NCBI GenBank assembly: GCA_025266875.1
Contig: JALLLT010000057.1
Location: forward strand, 1 to 64,000
Length of the DNA: 64,000 nucleotides
DNA from: Fennellomyces sp. T-0311
Taxonomy: Eukaryota; Mucoromycota; Mucoromycetes; Mucorales; Lichtheimiaceae
Direction: 5' to 3'
Position numbers and translations under genes: made by a program. The notes under the pieces were generated by a model that did not search any database, was not told where the DNA came from, and worked only from the letters and a program-made list of their open reading frames with translations. This document shows, in pieces, positions 1 through 10,181 of the stretch (position 1 is its first letter; the number at the start of each line of letters is the position of its first letter).

Positions 1-844
1 ACCTGAAGGAAGCCTTGGCTAAGAGTACTTTGCTGACGTACCCGCGCCCCCAAATGGGTAGATATGCATTGTATTGTGACGCCTCCGACATTGGGATTGG
101 AGCTGCCTTGACTTTGACAACCCAAGAAGAATCGGAATGACCTGTTTGCTTCCTCTCACGCAAGCTCAAGCCCGTTGAGATGCGGTACCCTATGGTAGAA
201 CGAGAAATGCTAAGTATCATTTATGCCCTCTACAAGCTAAGGAGTTATGTCATAGATGAAGAGTTCGACTTGTATACTGATAGCACCGCAGTACGCTACT
301 GTTTCCTGAAAAACGAACCGAATATAAGATTGCAACAATGGGTGCTGGCCACAACAGAATTTCGCTTCAGGATCTACCATCTGTTGGGTAAAAGGAATGT
401 GGTGGCGGATGTGTTATCCAGATACCCACCAATGCACGAAAATGGGGAGCGAGATGGAGAGGATAGTCTCGACGCTCTGTACGATCACATGCTTTTGGAA
501 GGACAAACATACGAGAAACTACTGATGGACATTCATGAACAATTGAGCCAATTGAATGATCAAACGGCGCACCTCAAGGTAAAAAGGCGTGCAAGGTTCT
601 ACAAGGTCATCAAAGGGAGACTATTCTGACTCTTGGGATGGAGAATGGTACGAGTACCATGCAAGAAGGAACGAGAAAATGTGCTAGCAGAAATTCACGA
701 TGGACATGGTCATTTTGGTATTCACGTGTTATGGGCTCGGTTGTATATGCGCTATTGGTAGCCAATGGCATATCAAGATCTCAAAGATTATTTGGCGAAT
801 TGTCATTCGTGTCAACTTTTTGCCGCAATTCCACGACTACGTAC
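1..844 (+). pseudogene. Ty3/Gypsy pol remnant: RNase H and integrase zinc finger
   Basis: The opening bases encode the end of a reverse transcriptase and an RNase H domain. The frame from 180 has the typical Gypsy RNase H run (REMLSIIYAL, DLYTDST) and the closing ADVLSRYPP motif, which marks the RNase H to integrase linker. It is broken by stops at about 138 and at 627-629. Further on, in shifted frames, an integrase HHCC zinc-binding motif is recognisable (IHDGHGHFG, then CHSCQ near 807-818). The piece stops at the target site of a solo LTR; its integrase core resumes at 1375. The window edge truncates it on the left. It resembles element B only distantly in RNase H, so it is probably another Gypsy lineage. 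It is clearly dead. Confidence 0.85.
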
Positions 845-1374
845 TGTAGTGTCGGATCCAGTAAAGCGACAGCAGCAGGACCTGTATAGAGAAGCCCTGC
901 CATGTGAGCAAAGAACAAAATATAATACTTCGCAAAAACAAAAGTCTACCTGTATAATTATCTGGAAAGAGCCAATACGCAAGTGCAGTATTGAAATGGA
1001 ATTGAATCACACTTGCAGTGCGAGGATACAATTAGAAAAGAAATGAAAGTACCCCTCAACGGAGCACTGGAACAATTACAAATCACTAATAAAACCAATC
1101 ACTATGAATACACTAGAATTTACAACAATCAAAAGCACACTCACGGCAGAGCTTTCTCCTATCCTCCTCTGGGAAGAAAAGCCTTGTTGTTTATTCATCT
1201 GATCAAGTTTTGCTTTTTAAAGCACACAGTGTTGTACAATTTGAAGGTCATATTAGGAAACTAGTGCAGTAATTAATCGTTAGGGAATACTTGTGCGGAT
1301 TTGCCATAAGAGTTTGGTTCAGTATGCTTCAGTCACCCTTGATTTTTACTATAACCTTTAACCCCGCACCAACA
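845..1374 (+). mobile_element. Solo LTR, family B, degenerate (530 bp)
   Basis: The segment starts TGTAGTGTCGG and ends CCAACA, flanked by a 4-bp target duplication GTAC at 841-844 and 1375-1378. Removing it plus one GTAC rejoins the integrase reading frame exactly (PRLRTRQHINVMKL across the junction). Similarity to the 533-bp LTR of element B at 60096 is visible in CCCTGCCATGTGAGCAAAGAA and in TATCCTCCTCTGGGAAGAAAAG. The copy is old and diverged. No internal region is present, so it is a solo LTR left by LTR-LTR recombination. Confidence 0.85.
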
Positions 1375-2038
1375 GTACGCGCCAACACATCAATGTGATG
1401 AAACTTTTTGAACAATTCTCTAGCGATTATGTCGGTCCGGTCGCTCCACCTTCCACGTCTGGGAATCAATATATGCTGGTCGCAGTCGAAAACTTCACAC
1501 GTTTCCCTATTGCGGAGGCCATTAAAAGGGCTGACGTCGACACAGTATATATGTTTTTATATAAGAGCATATACTCCTTCTTTAGTCCAAGTACCTATTT
1601 GCTCTCCGATAATGGCACGGCGTTTCTGGAAGAAGGCATCAAGAAGTTCATCAAGATGGTCAATTCACATCACCGTTACACGTCACTGTTCAGACCAAGT
1701 ACCAACGGAATGTGCGAAAAGGCGAATGGGGTAATTGTTCAATCCTTAAGGAAGCTCATCAAGGACCAGCCAGCTATGTGAGATTTATACCTTCTGTCAG
1801 TATTGTACGCCATACGAACCAATGTGCATGATTCGATTGGGGTGTCACCCTATAAGTTGTTATTTGGCCAAAGTGTGGAACACTTAGAGCAAAACCTCAT
1901 TGCAGCATTAGGCGAATCATTGGGATTTGAGCGTTTGATGTGACTACAACAAAGGAACATCAATAACGAAGAAGCATTTTTGACGGGAAAAGAAGAGGGT
2001 GGTCCCAGAGCAATATGTGCAGAAGACGTCGTTCAGAG
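1375..2038 (+). pseudogene. Ty3/Gypsy integrase core remnant
   Basis: This continues the pol remnant that precedes the solo LTR at 845. The frame from 1395 has the integrase core with the first catalytic Asp in SSDYVGPV, the second in LSDNGTAF and the Glu in NGMCEKANG, so a DDE triad is visible. A TGA at 1779-1781 breaks the frame; the downstream text (DLYLLSVLYAIRTNVHDSIGVSPYKLLFGQ, cited in parts) continues the same domain. A second stop follows near 1941. The remnant runs into an ancient family C LTR at 2039 and resumes at 2808. Confidence 0.85.
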
Positions 2039-2807
2039 TGTGATATTCTCAAATAAGATCAGACGTGAAAGTGCGAGACCGAATTAAAGATGTTTTTATT
2101 GATGACTGTGGTATCGCTCAATTGGAAAGCTTCAAATGACGAGACCAAAAATAAGATAATGTTTTATTGAAGAGAACTACTCTCTATTTATAATGATGAT
2201 GAGTCGGGACGGAGAAGGTGAATGCTTTTCTATCAGAGCCGAATCCGTGTTATCGCCGTAATCCCTAATGACCATACTGCCTTATTACGAAGGAGCAGAT
2301 AATCATGCAGAGACTGAGTTAACGTGAATGGTCCTTCTTGAAGTCTGAACCCAGATCAAGGTCTCACTGACACACAAGCCAGTGAACAGACCAATAGATA
2401 ACTGTGCGGTTGTTGATGTCGAAATAAAGGAACGGATGTAACAAAGGCTGAGATGGAAAGGTCTGTAGACAATGGATGACTGGTATGTCAGGATATGACA
2501 ATGACAAACTACTCAGATATTTATATTGTTGAAGCGGTCGGGATGAATGCTTCTTGGTGATGTTCCGAATCCATGTTTAGGCAGCGATATAGGACGAGCG
2601 TCCTGTTAAGTAACTTATCCATGTTTCGGGTAAACTCGATGAGTCCTTTGATGTCCTAATCTAGATCAAAGTAGTTTTGGACAGATGTTGGCAGAAACTG
2701 GACCAATGGATGACGTACGGTTGGTGCTGTCGAAAGAACGAATAGAATGGATGTGTCTGAGACTGAAACAAGAAGGCATTCTCTGTGGGAAGGTGTAGGA
2801 TACGACA
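2039..2807 (+). mobile_element. Ancient solo LTR, family C, with a younger copy nested inside
   Basis: The outer copy begins TGTGATATTCTC and ends GGATACGACA, flanked by the 5-bp duplication CAGAG at 2034-2038 and 2808-2812. It aligns along its length with the 394-bp family C LTR but is strongly diverged. A younger family C solo LTR (2107-2500) sits inside it. Excising both plus one copy of each duplication rejoins the Gypsy integrase frame (DVVQSNTTLLPGTL). The element is therefore a same-family nested insertion of two clearly different ages. Confidence 0.87.
2107..2500 (+). mobile_element. Solo LTR, family C (394 bp, young)
   Basis: It runs from TGTGGTATCGC to GGATATGACA with a perfect 5-bp duplication ATGAC at 2102-2106 and 2501-2505. 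It is nearly identical to the copies at 32950-33343 (reverse) and 34743-35136. No family C internal region occurs anywhere in the window, so the coding capacity of this family is unknown. It carries AATAAAACATTATC-type A/T-rich signals in reverse orientation that may be its own transcription-end signals. Confidence 0.95.
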
Positions 2808-3044
2808 CAGAGTAACACCACCTTGTTGCCAGGTACACTTGTGCCTAGAGTTAGACACATGCGTTCAGGAAAATTTGATGTCAAATATGAACCAGACCTG
2901 TTGATGGTGATCGCAGGATCCAAGAACAATACCTACCAACTTGCAGACCTGCAAGGACGATTGCTGAAGCGCAGAGTAAATGGAGACTCACTGCATGTCT
3001 ACCGTTACCATTTCCATAAAAACAACAGCGTCCGTTATGAATAG
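2808..3044 (+). pseudogene. Ty3/Gypsy integrase C-terminal remnant
   Basis: The frame from 2823 reads LPGTLVPRVRHMRSGKFDVK and then a beta-rich stretch (VIAGSKNNTYQLADLQGRLL) before ending at TAG 3042-3044. This is the usual Gypsy integrase C-terminal fold, where a conserved loop precedes YxLxDxxG-like text. It completes the same pol remnant seen from position 1. No chromodomain is visible. No 3' LTR of this element was recognised downstream, although 3045-3530 could hold a decayed one. Confidence 0.75.
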
Positions 3045-3530
3045 ATCGGAGAGTATGATTTGGACAGTCATAGAATTACCTATTGGAGCTACGTCACGTG
3101 TCTCCCTTTCCTAATCATTACCCTATCATTGTTACCTTTATAATTAGATTGATTGTCCACCCCTTCATCACATACATCTCTTTTTCTTTCTTATTTGTCA
3201 TTTGGAGTACCTCAACGTTTTCCATCAGTATTGAGTATTTATTCAACCACTACCTCATTTAATTCTGTTCGTCATATTGATATTCTCTCCTTCTTTCGCT
3301 AGTCGTATTTTTCATCATAATTGCCTCGGTTTGTCTATTGTGTCTGTCCAATACAAACCGCCAAATTTGCTGTACTTTGGTTGGTATTTTGAGTTCAGAT
3401 TTCATTCGAATCAGCTGACACAATTGCCATAAAGGCAGTTTTCTTCAATAAATATTCATAGTCACGTATCATAGGCCTTCCACGTTCCTTGATTACAGAT
3501 GAGACTATTTAGTGAGGTTAAAAAGTCATG
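3045..3530. other. Non-coding stretch, T-rich
   Basis: I see no gene. The sequence is pyrimidine-rich with several TTTCTT and CTCTCC runs. It lies between the 3' end of the Gypsy remnant and a gene on the minus strand, and may include the unrecognised 3' LTR or UTR of the Gypsy remnant. Confidence 0.4.
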
Positions 3531-4219
3531 TTATGATTGTATATAAAACAGCTTACCTTGTGATTTGCCTGCAGTTGATGACGCGGTCGCTTTCCTAGAT
3601 ACTCGACTTTTTAATCCTCTGGTGATTTTGTCCTTTGCCCGTGCAAGAATTGCGGCATATGCTTCTTTGTTTGTCGAGCGTAAAGTCGATATTGAAGAAT
3701 ATGAATGAGACTGTTGACCATTTCTGAAAAGCAGGTTTTTCATGGTATGCTCGATTTTTTCGTCACTGCTCTCTGTATCCTGCTCACCTTCATCTACCTG
3801 GGTACCTTTTACCAGCTGCTTTCCTTTGCTCTTAGCTACCTGCTTGCCCTTGGCTCTGGGCTTGCCCACCTTCTTGGCCTTGTCTTTGGTAGACAAACTA
3901 CTGTCACTCTCGAATTCCTCCTCACTGGACAGCTTGCAATCAAGTGATTCTGTATTGCATATGTATCTCCTCTCGTTTGCAAGAAATGTTTCCTCGTCGC
4001 TAGGCTCTACTCTGTGTTTACTGTGGCCATCTTCATTTATCTCGTTAGGGTCATCCTCAAGCCCGTATGCTGTTTGCACCTGCTTGATAGCTTCATAAAT
4101 ATCTTCAGAGTGCAGGAAACCATGATGTACAACCAATCCATTGTCAGGACTTGCAAAGTCTGAATCGTCAATTGGAACTTCGCCCCCAGAAGATAACGCT
4201 TCCAGGCTATAAAAATTGT
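3531..4219 (-). CDS. Unrecognised acidic/Lys-rich protein, exon fragment
   Basis: A minus-strand open frame of about 230 codons. The first half is acidic (DDSDF, SEDIYEAIKQVQ, SSEEEFESDSS); the middle has a Lys-rich repeat-like run (KPRAKGKQVAKSKGKQLVKG) that suggests nuclear location; the end is basic. The family is not recognised. The likely exon starts just after TTTTTATAG (an acceptor-like sequence, minus strand, about 4208-4216), because a solo LTR at 4220 sits at that point. The apparent ATG at 4248-4250 belongs to the LTR, not to the gene. The 3' end near 3553 reads AAG|GTAAGC, a plausible intron donor, so the gene probably continued. Its other exons were not found. Confidence 0.45.
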
Positions 4220-4599
4220 TGTCGTATTCCCGACATACACTATCATCCATGGTTACATGCTTTTCCTTCTTTATGCTACATCCGCTGTCATTACGACATC
4301 AACAACCATACAGTTATTGATTGCCTTATTTGCTCTTATGTGCAACCTTGATTCGGGTTTACCGATTGTAAGGCAACTCCTTTAACTTGGTTCCATATGT
4401 TCTTCGGCTCCTTCATCTATAAGGCAAGATCATATGAAAGTCGGCAATAACATGGATCACAGGCTTATTAGACAAAGCATTCGCCTTCTTCGTCCCGAAC
4501 TCATCAACAGTATAAATAGAGAGCAGTTTTCCTCAATAAAACATTATCTTATTTTGGTCTCGTCATTCGAAAGCCTTTCCTCGTTTAAACGATACCACA
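4220..4599 (-). mobile_element. Solo LTR, family C, reverse orientation (380 bp, old)
   Basis: On the plus strand it runs from TGTCGTATTCC to ACGATACCACA, the reverse of the family C LTR, flanked by a perfect 5-bp duplication ATTGT at 4215-4219 and 4600-4604. It is diverged from the young copies but keeps the TATAAATAGAGAG and CAATAAAACATTATC stretches. It appears to lie in an intron of the minus-strand gene at 3531. Confidence 0.92.
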
Positions 4600-4604
4600 A
4601 TTGT

Positions 4605-4988
4605 AACAGATATGCAAAAACATTAGCTTTTCCATTGCAAGGCATATGTTATATAAAGGTAACACACCATTCATTAGAGGCGCCCGAAGGGTTTGTTGCA
4701 CCGCTTCCAGATGGAGTACTGCCACTTTAGTGTTTAATCCTGTTAGTTTCTAGCTTTTGCAATATACATTATAAATACCTGTAAGTTGTCTTCGCTACTT
4801 TCTTTTCTGATATTCTTCATAAGCTTGTAAGATCGTGAAGAAAAAGGTACCAACCATTACTAAACCTACCTTTTATATCCTTTTTGGTATGTTGAAATGC
4901 TCGCACCATGAGCAACTGGGCGCCCCAGTAACCCGCGCACCCCGTAAGTGGGAAGGAATCCTTGATATGTTCTTCCAATACCAAGTTC
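4605..4988. other. Intergenic or intronic stretch
   Basis: No convincing gene. On the minus strand a possible upstream exon of the gene at 3531 exists (around 4660-4735, ending near GGAAGCG|GTGCAA), but the start codon was not identified. A GC-rich near-palindrome (ACTGGGCGCCCCAGT) lies at about 4916-4930. Confidence 0.3.
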
Positions 4989-5262
4989 TGTGGTGTCCAG
5001 GAGTTAAGACCGAGAAGGGGTTAAGGAGTTAAGCCCGGATAAGAATTCAAATACTGAGAATTGCACTCAGCTGAATAAGCATTCAGAATCATGGATGGTA
5101 CTACATACCTGTACCACATAGTACAATAGCAGTAGAATAGTATATAAGCTTTATTGAATGGATAGTAGAACGGGATCTGATCTTCAGAATAAATCCGTGT
5201 CCCAAAGGATTCCTATTTGTCTTCATATTTCTACTATCACTTACATTCAATCAGATAACACA
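4989..5262 (+). mobile_element. Solo LTR, family D (274 bp)
   Basis: It runs from TGTGGTGTCCAGG to CAGATAACACA with a perfect 5-bp duplication AGTTC at 4984-4988 and 5263-5267. It matches the copy at 26052-26360 in the first bases and in the AATAAATC(C/T)GTGTC(C/T)CAAAGGATTC region, a likely polyadenylation zone, preceded by a TATATAAG TATA-like box. Length and layout suit a small Copia-type LTR, but no internal region is available to test that. Confidence 0.9.
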
Positions 5263-5290
5263 AGTTCGCTTGTCTTTGTTGTAATTTACC

Positions 5291-5811
5291 CTAATCACGC
5301 CACGTCGTTCCTGAACCAAGGTTATGCTTTTGGCGAAGCTTGATCGCTAGCGCATCGGCGTAAGGCGTAATATTTTTTTTGAACGTGGTGAGGTAGGCAG
5401 GCTGCCATTCTAATTTGAATACTTTTTCACCGAGGAGTGAGTATAACTCCCAGGTGAACTGGCGTGGACTGCCTTTATCATTGACCAAAGAATACATGAT
5501 ATTTCGTTCAATCTTGCAATTTGCCAAAGGGTTCCGTTTTGGGTCGTTCTGTGGGTATTCAGGCAAGTCATCCAAACTGCGAACTCGTGCAGTCAACTCT
5601 TCCTCTAGCTGTGAGTGCATCTCGCGCAAGCTGCTGCTTAATCTGCAATTGAACGCTTGATTTCACCGAACTCTTTTTGCACATTTTCCTGGAAGGCTTG
5701 CAGTTCATTGTCCATACTAGTTGCATTTTGCGCAAGTAATGCCTTGAAATCTGAAACAGTTTGCATAAACTCTACATATACGTCGCCGCTACCGTCGTTT
5801 GACACAGCCAT
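5291..5811 (-). pseudogene. Partner gene of CACTA-like pair, copy 1 (frameshifted)
   Basis: The ATG at 5809-5811 opens a frame (MAVSNDGSGDVYVEFMQTVS) that runs to a stop at 5638. The text continues in another frame at about 5640 (LREMHSQLEEELTARVRSLD) to 5291. The joined part is a coiled coil followed by a basic domain, so a single frameshift is likely. It is divergent from the zinc-finger transposase gene at 6015, with about 200 bp between start codons. The same divergent arrangement recurs at 14621/14679, 19179/19267 and 29951/30069. A DNA-binding accessory role (TnpA-like) is inference from context. Confidence 0.55.
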
Positions 5812-6014
5812 TGTGTGGATTTTGAGAGAGTATAAGGAGATGTGTGACCTCAGTAGAAATTTTATTTCTGCGACACCGTGTGCAAAGCAGTGGCGGGACG
5901 CAAACGATCTAAATGTTATGTTGTGTGGATTTTGAGAAGAGAGGTGATAAAGAAAAAGCGCAGCACAACCAAGCTCCGCTACCTTGAAAAGACGTGCTTT
6001 TTCTATAATTGACC

Positions 6015-7201
6015 ATGTCAGAAAGAACTTTTGTGCTCTCATGCCATTACTGTCTTTATGACATTCGCGGGGCTCGTCGTGAATTGCATGTGCATGTGGA
6101 TGATTGCGTAAATAAGCGTCTCGATGCAATGTTTGTTAGATTTTATCAGCCTCAGCAAACCGATCGCGCAGAAGCCAGGGTAATAGTTTACTATTGTCTC
6201 AAATACGAATACTTGCATATTAATCTTTTGTGTGGATAGGTAGCTTCAGGTGTCTCCAGGGCTGCAGAAGCTGGACCAAATACACCACTTTCAATTACTA
6301 CAGAAAGGAATAATCAGGTACGGTAAATTGAGGGATAGCGTGCAATGTCCAAGATATTAACATAGAGATTTTGCTTGCTCTATAAAGCGTTGAGAGCGAT
6401 GAACAAGCTGAACATGATGACTATTTCATGGATTGGGAAGTCTCGTTGTCACACAAACCACATAAACATACAAAGCAATTACCTGGCCCCACTACCCCAC
6501 CAGCTACAACAACGACCCAAGAACCCTCGGAAACACCTACTGACAAGTCTTCTCCTCTGAACGATAATATTGACCTCGTTGATGAGCTTGATATACCTTA
6601 TTTGCCATATATTGAAGAAGAACACGTTGCGGCAAGCATTGATCTATACACGTTAGCTATCCAACTTGGAGCGCCTCGAAAATTATTCAACTCCATGATT
6701 TCAAGAGTCAATCAGTACACCAAGGGCAAAGCACTTCTACTTTTGAGTTATCACCGGTCGAGGAATGCACTACGTAAATCATTCCCTATCCAGCCCGAAG
6801 CACACCATATGTGTCCAAAAGGGGGCAAACTGAACAAGAAAGGTGAGAGCGCCAGAATATGTAAGCATTGTCACACCCTATGCTTTAAAGAAGGATCAGA
6901 CGAACCAGTAAGCACCATAACGTACTTGTGGCTCAGAGAACAGCTGGCACTCCTTATCAGCGATGAGAAGACGCGGGAGCTACTTAAGTACCGATCATTA
7001 TATGAAAAAGCCGATGGTATCATAAAAGACGTTTTTGACAGAGTAGTTTATCAAAAGCTGCGATCAAAAATGTTTAACAGCGACATGAATCTCGCTCTAG
7101 AGCTTTACACTGATGATTTTGAGTCATTCAAGCGAGGTGTACACTCAATGACTATATTTCATATTGTAATTTTGAATCTGCCACCAGAGGTTCGATATTG
7201 A
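6015..7201 (+). pseudogene. CACTA-like (Tnp2-type) transposase, truncated copy 1
   Basis: The start ATG 6015 opens a short exon with a Cys/His motif (CHYC, then HVHVDDC), the zinc finger that heads this family here. After small introns (first donor near 6180) the frame 6428-7201 has a Pro/Thr-rich and acidic linker, then the family signature: CPKGG, a paired Cys motif (CKHCHTLC), a TYLWLREQLALL helix, and LALELYTDDFESF where the other copies read LY(V/I)DGF. That Asp-Gly is the probable first catalytic Asp; here Gly is replaced by Asp. The gene stops at the exon border after NLPPE and the remaining roughly 60% of the protein is absent. Confidence 0.72.
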
Positions 7202-7329
7202 AGTGAATCAACGGTACAAAGAATGAAAAGAGACTTATAAAAGTATCTTTGAAGTTTTCGGATATGCTTTATTGAATGCAACGCTCTATGCTTTTATATC
7301 TTTTTGTGTATTGAATTAGCGATGGCAGT

Positions 7330-8470
7330 TTAGATAGTGTTTCGTCTTCAGAATTGCCTGAATGGATGGAGGACGTATAGGATCCTTTTCTTTGTTCTGA
7401 TCATGCGGATCTGAGGATGTCTTTGACATCCGCCATGCAGTGTAATGACCGCATTGCTATATTGGAGTCAATTCCATGTCCTGTTGAGTTTATCCCATTC
7501 GTTCACACGGTGTAATTCTTAATCCGTGTAGACAAGTTACTGTGTAAGTACACTTCGTGATGACGTTGAACCGATATGTGTTATCCGATAGGAAATATCT
7601 TCTATTATTATCATCTGTGGTTGTTTCACCACAGTCAGGAACCCCCACCTCGCGATGCACCGTTCCAAATATAATGGATGCACCCGGTCGTACGCCTTCT
7701 CGTTATCCAAGGCAATTGAGATATCGTCCAATCCTTGACTTGCTGCATGATCCATCGCCAAGCCATTATCTGCGATGTATCGTTTATGGAGAAAACCAGT
7801 CTGATATTTGTTGATAAGTTTTGCACTGACTCTTACCATTCTTGGGTTGAGAATCCTGGTGAACACTTTGGCGTCAGTGTTTATCAAAGCAATAGGGCGC
7901 CAGTTTGCCAAGTTTGTAAGGTCTTCTTTTTTTGGAAGGAGGCATACAAAAGTCTCAGTCCAAGATGATGGTAGCACGCCGTGTTTGAGTGCATCATTGT
8001 ACACTTGCACAATTAGATCTGCAGCAGGCTCGTGGTGGAAGAGTAGGCTTAGGATTGCATATGACAAACCATTCATTCTGGGGCTGCTTTGCTTCGGCGA
8101 ACGTCGTACAGCTGTCTGGAGTTCTTCCAAGGCAATTTCCTGTGTCAAGATCTCACAATTGGTATCATTCAACACATAAGAAGGTGGCATACCGCTAAGG
8201 ATGTCAGAGACACCTGTATCTTCGATAGGCTCGGGACTATACAGCTGTTGATAAAAGGAGGTGGCAGCATCATGCATATGGTCCAGGGAAGAGTTCGTTA
8301 GTCTGTAGACAGGGTGCTGTAGCTCGACAATGTTTCGCTAAGCTTGGCGTTGTCAGGTGATACATTGAATATACCCAGCAGATGTCTTCCCCTTTTCCCT
8401 CCATCGTACATTTGCTTTGAGAGAATGTATGTACGCGTTTTCTTCTTGGATTTTGGCAATGGAGTTACAC
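7330..8470 (-). pseudogene. LINE (non-LTR) reverse transcriptase fragment
   Basis: The minus-strand frame 8277-7537 shows non-LTR RT motifs in order: an N-terminal region (YQQLYSPEP), LPSSWTETFVCLLPKK, ANWRPIALINTDAKVFTRIL, INKYQTGFL and ALDNEKAYDRV (the first RT Asp region). The upstream text WREKGKTSAGYI (about 8390-8430) precedes it, with stops. Downstream of 7537 the NIAM-like text that normally follows PLSPLLF survives out of frame; the YxDD box is not seen. No endonuclease domain is present. It is a 5'- and 3'-incomplete dead LINE lying beside the truncated CACTA copy 1. Confidence 0.8.
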
Positions 8471-8646
8471 ACTGCCATCAAGTGGTATTAGCACCATAGG
8501 AGCTGCTGAAATTTCTCCAGAGGCACAGGAAGGATAATAGTTTACCTAGGTGATTTTAGTGGCTTTGTTTCGTTTTTCCATATGGGAAAAGAGTAAGGCA
8601 GGGGAAAAAGTTTTGTTCTCTTGTTCCTGTTACTGTTTTTATAGTC

Positions 8647-8875
8647 ATGAGCGATAGCACTACTCTGCCAACTGACTATCTACAAATCACTGATCTTGGA
8701 CCAGACGAATTCGATGTGGAAAACAGTTACTTCTGTACTGATCGCCAACATGTTATGCCTGGAACATCTTTTGTTGGTCGTAAAAAGCCATACAAGACCT
8801 GTTTGGATTGCCGTCTCCGTCGCACGCCTTGCCCTACTATTTCACTTGATAACATGACGTTTTTAGACGCGCTTA
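8647..8875 (+). pseudogene. Gene split by Harbinger, 5' part
   Basis: ATG 8647 opens a frame (SDSTTLPTDYLQITDLGPDE) with a Cys motif (CTDRQH, CLDCRLRRTPC) and continues to LDNMTFLDAL, where the Harbinger element is inserted at the TTA 8873-8875. Dropping the element and one TTA gives DALNEVYSIQF in frame with 11770 onward. The ORF otherwise runs into transposon sequence to a stop at about 8952. A pyrimidine-rich tract ending TTTTTATAGTC lies just upstream and may be its promoter or an intron end. See the 3' part for function. Confidence 0.7.
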
Positions 8876-9058
8876 GAGCATCCCCAGCAGTGTCCACAAA
8901 AATAAAGTACAGACCGAAATTTTCCCAGCAGTGTCCGCACTCTTGTCCTTAAAAAAACGGAAGCGCAATTTTTGTGACGCGAATCTGTAAATATAGCCAA
9001 AATAGAGATCGGCGATCCAGGTCTGTAAAAAAGTTTTTACTGCTCTTTCTTCCTTATT

Positions 9059-10133
9059 ATGTCGTCTTCTGAGAACACCTCTACTATTATTTCGAAGCTT
9101 ACCAAAAAGCCATGCGGTCCAGGCTTTAGCATCAAAGAGGATAAGCAGATTTCTGCTTCGTTCCTGGAGAAGTCTGTTGACCCTATTGTTGGCCGTGACA
9201 AGAAGCTCGTAATTCATTGGGAGCAAGTCACTGAGCACTTCAACTCGGAAAGACAATGTGCTGTTGAAGACGCCAACAAGAAGTTGAAGAAGAAGGAGAA
9301 GTTCTTCGAGCGCTCTCGAAAGTCTTTGGTTGCTCGATGGAATCTCATCCATCCAAAAGTGAGCAAATTCTGCTCATATTATGAGAGAGAAGTACGCTCT
9401 CGGAAAAGTGGACTCAATGATCCGGATAGTCTGGTAAGTTCAAAATAGCTACTTTACACTTATAGTCCTATATTCGTAATATCAATAAATATCGATGATT
9501 TGTTAGATCGACAATGCACTCAAAATGTATCTCGATTTGGAAGGCGAAGAGTTCGAGCTTATAGAGTGCTGGAAGGTTCTTCGCAAGTGCCCAAAATGGG
9601 AATTGCACTGCGAGGAAGAGAAGCAGAAGGAAGAGGTGAAGAAGCGCAAAAAGGGTAATAAAGATATATCCGACGATGAAGATGATGAGGGTGCTCAAGG
9701 TATCAAGCGTCCAATGGGAAACAAGCAAGCCAAGGACAAGCTTTCCCAAGCACGTATCATCGAAATGAACCGCCGTGCTGACCTTGAGCTGCAGAAGCAG
9801 CATGCTGATTTGGCTGTTAAGCGCTACGAGCTTTTGAAGCAAGCAAACGAGCGCGAGGCCAAACGTGATGCAATGATGAGAGAGGCCAATGACAGAGAAA
9901 TTATGTCAAAGGATCTCACCAACATGAGCCTAATCCAGCGCAAGTATTTCGAGATTCTTCAAAATGAGATCTTTGAAAGAAAAATGGCGGAAATGAAGGC
10001 GAGGACTGTTGTTGTTCAGGTCGAAGGCATTGGTTCTGATGAAGTGTACGATGGGGAAGAATGTGAAGGAGAAGGAGAAGGAGAAGAGAGCCAGGAAGAA
10101 GAAGAAGCCTATGGCGATGAAAGTGAGGATTAA
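9059..10133 (+). CDS. Harbinger Myb/NAM-like DNA-binding protein
   Basis: Two exons, 9059-9433 and 9507-10133, with an intron bordered by GTAAGT and TTAG, give about 334 residues. Residues 20-120 have the spacing of the Myb/SANT-like and NAM-associated proteins of Harbinger elements: W-E-QVTEHFN, KSLVARWNLIHPKVSKFCSY, then SGLNDPDSLIDNALKMYLDL and ECWKVLRKCPKW across the splice. The rest is a Lys/Glu-rich coiled coil and an acidic tail (EGEGEGEESQEEEEAYGDE). In known Harbinger systems this protein binds the transposon ends and recruits the transposase to the nucleus; that role is by family. It ends 48 bp from the stop of the convergent transposase. Confidence 0.9.
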
Positions 10134-10181
10134 AATTGGTGACACTTAATGTATATAGGCCTTTAAAAGCTTTTCGCTGCT

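Noticed and set aside
4220..4250. Native N-terminus of the 3531 gene (MDDSVCREY)
   Set aside because: It lies inside the solo LTR, between its end and the ATTGT duplication.
4905..4930. CACCATGAGC as left end of CACTA-like copy 1
   Set aside because: No inverted partner or 3-bp duplication was found on the other side, which is missing because the copy is truncated.
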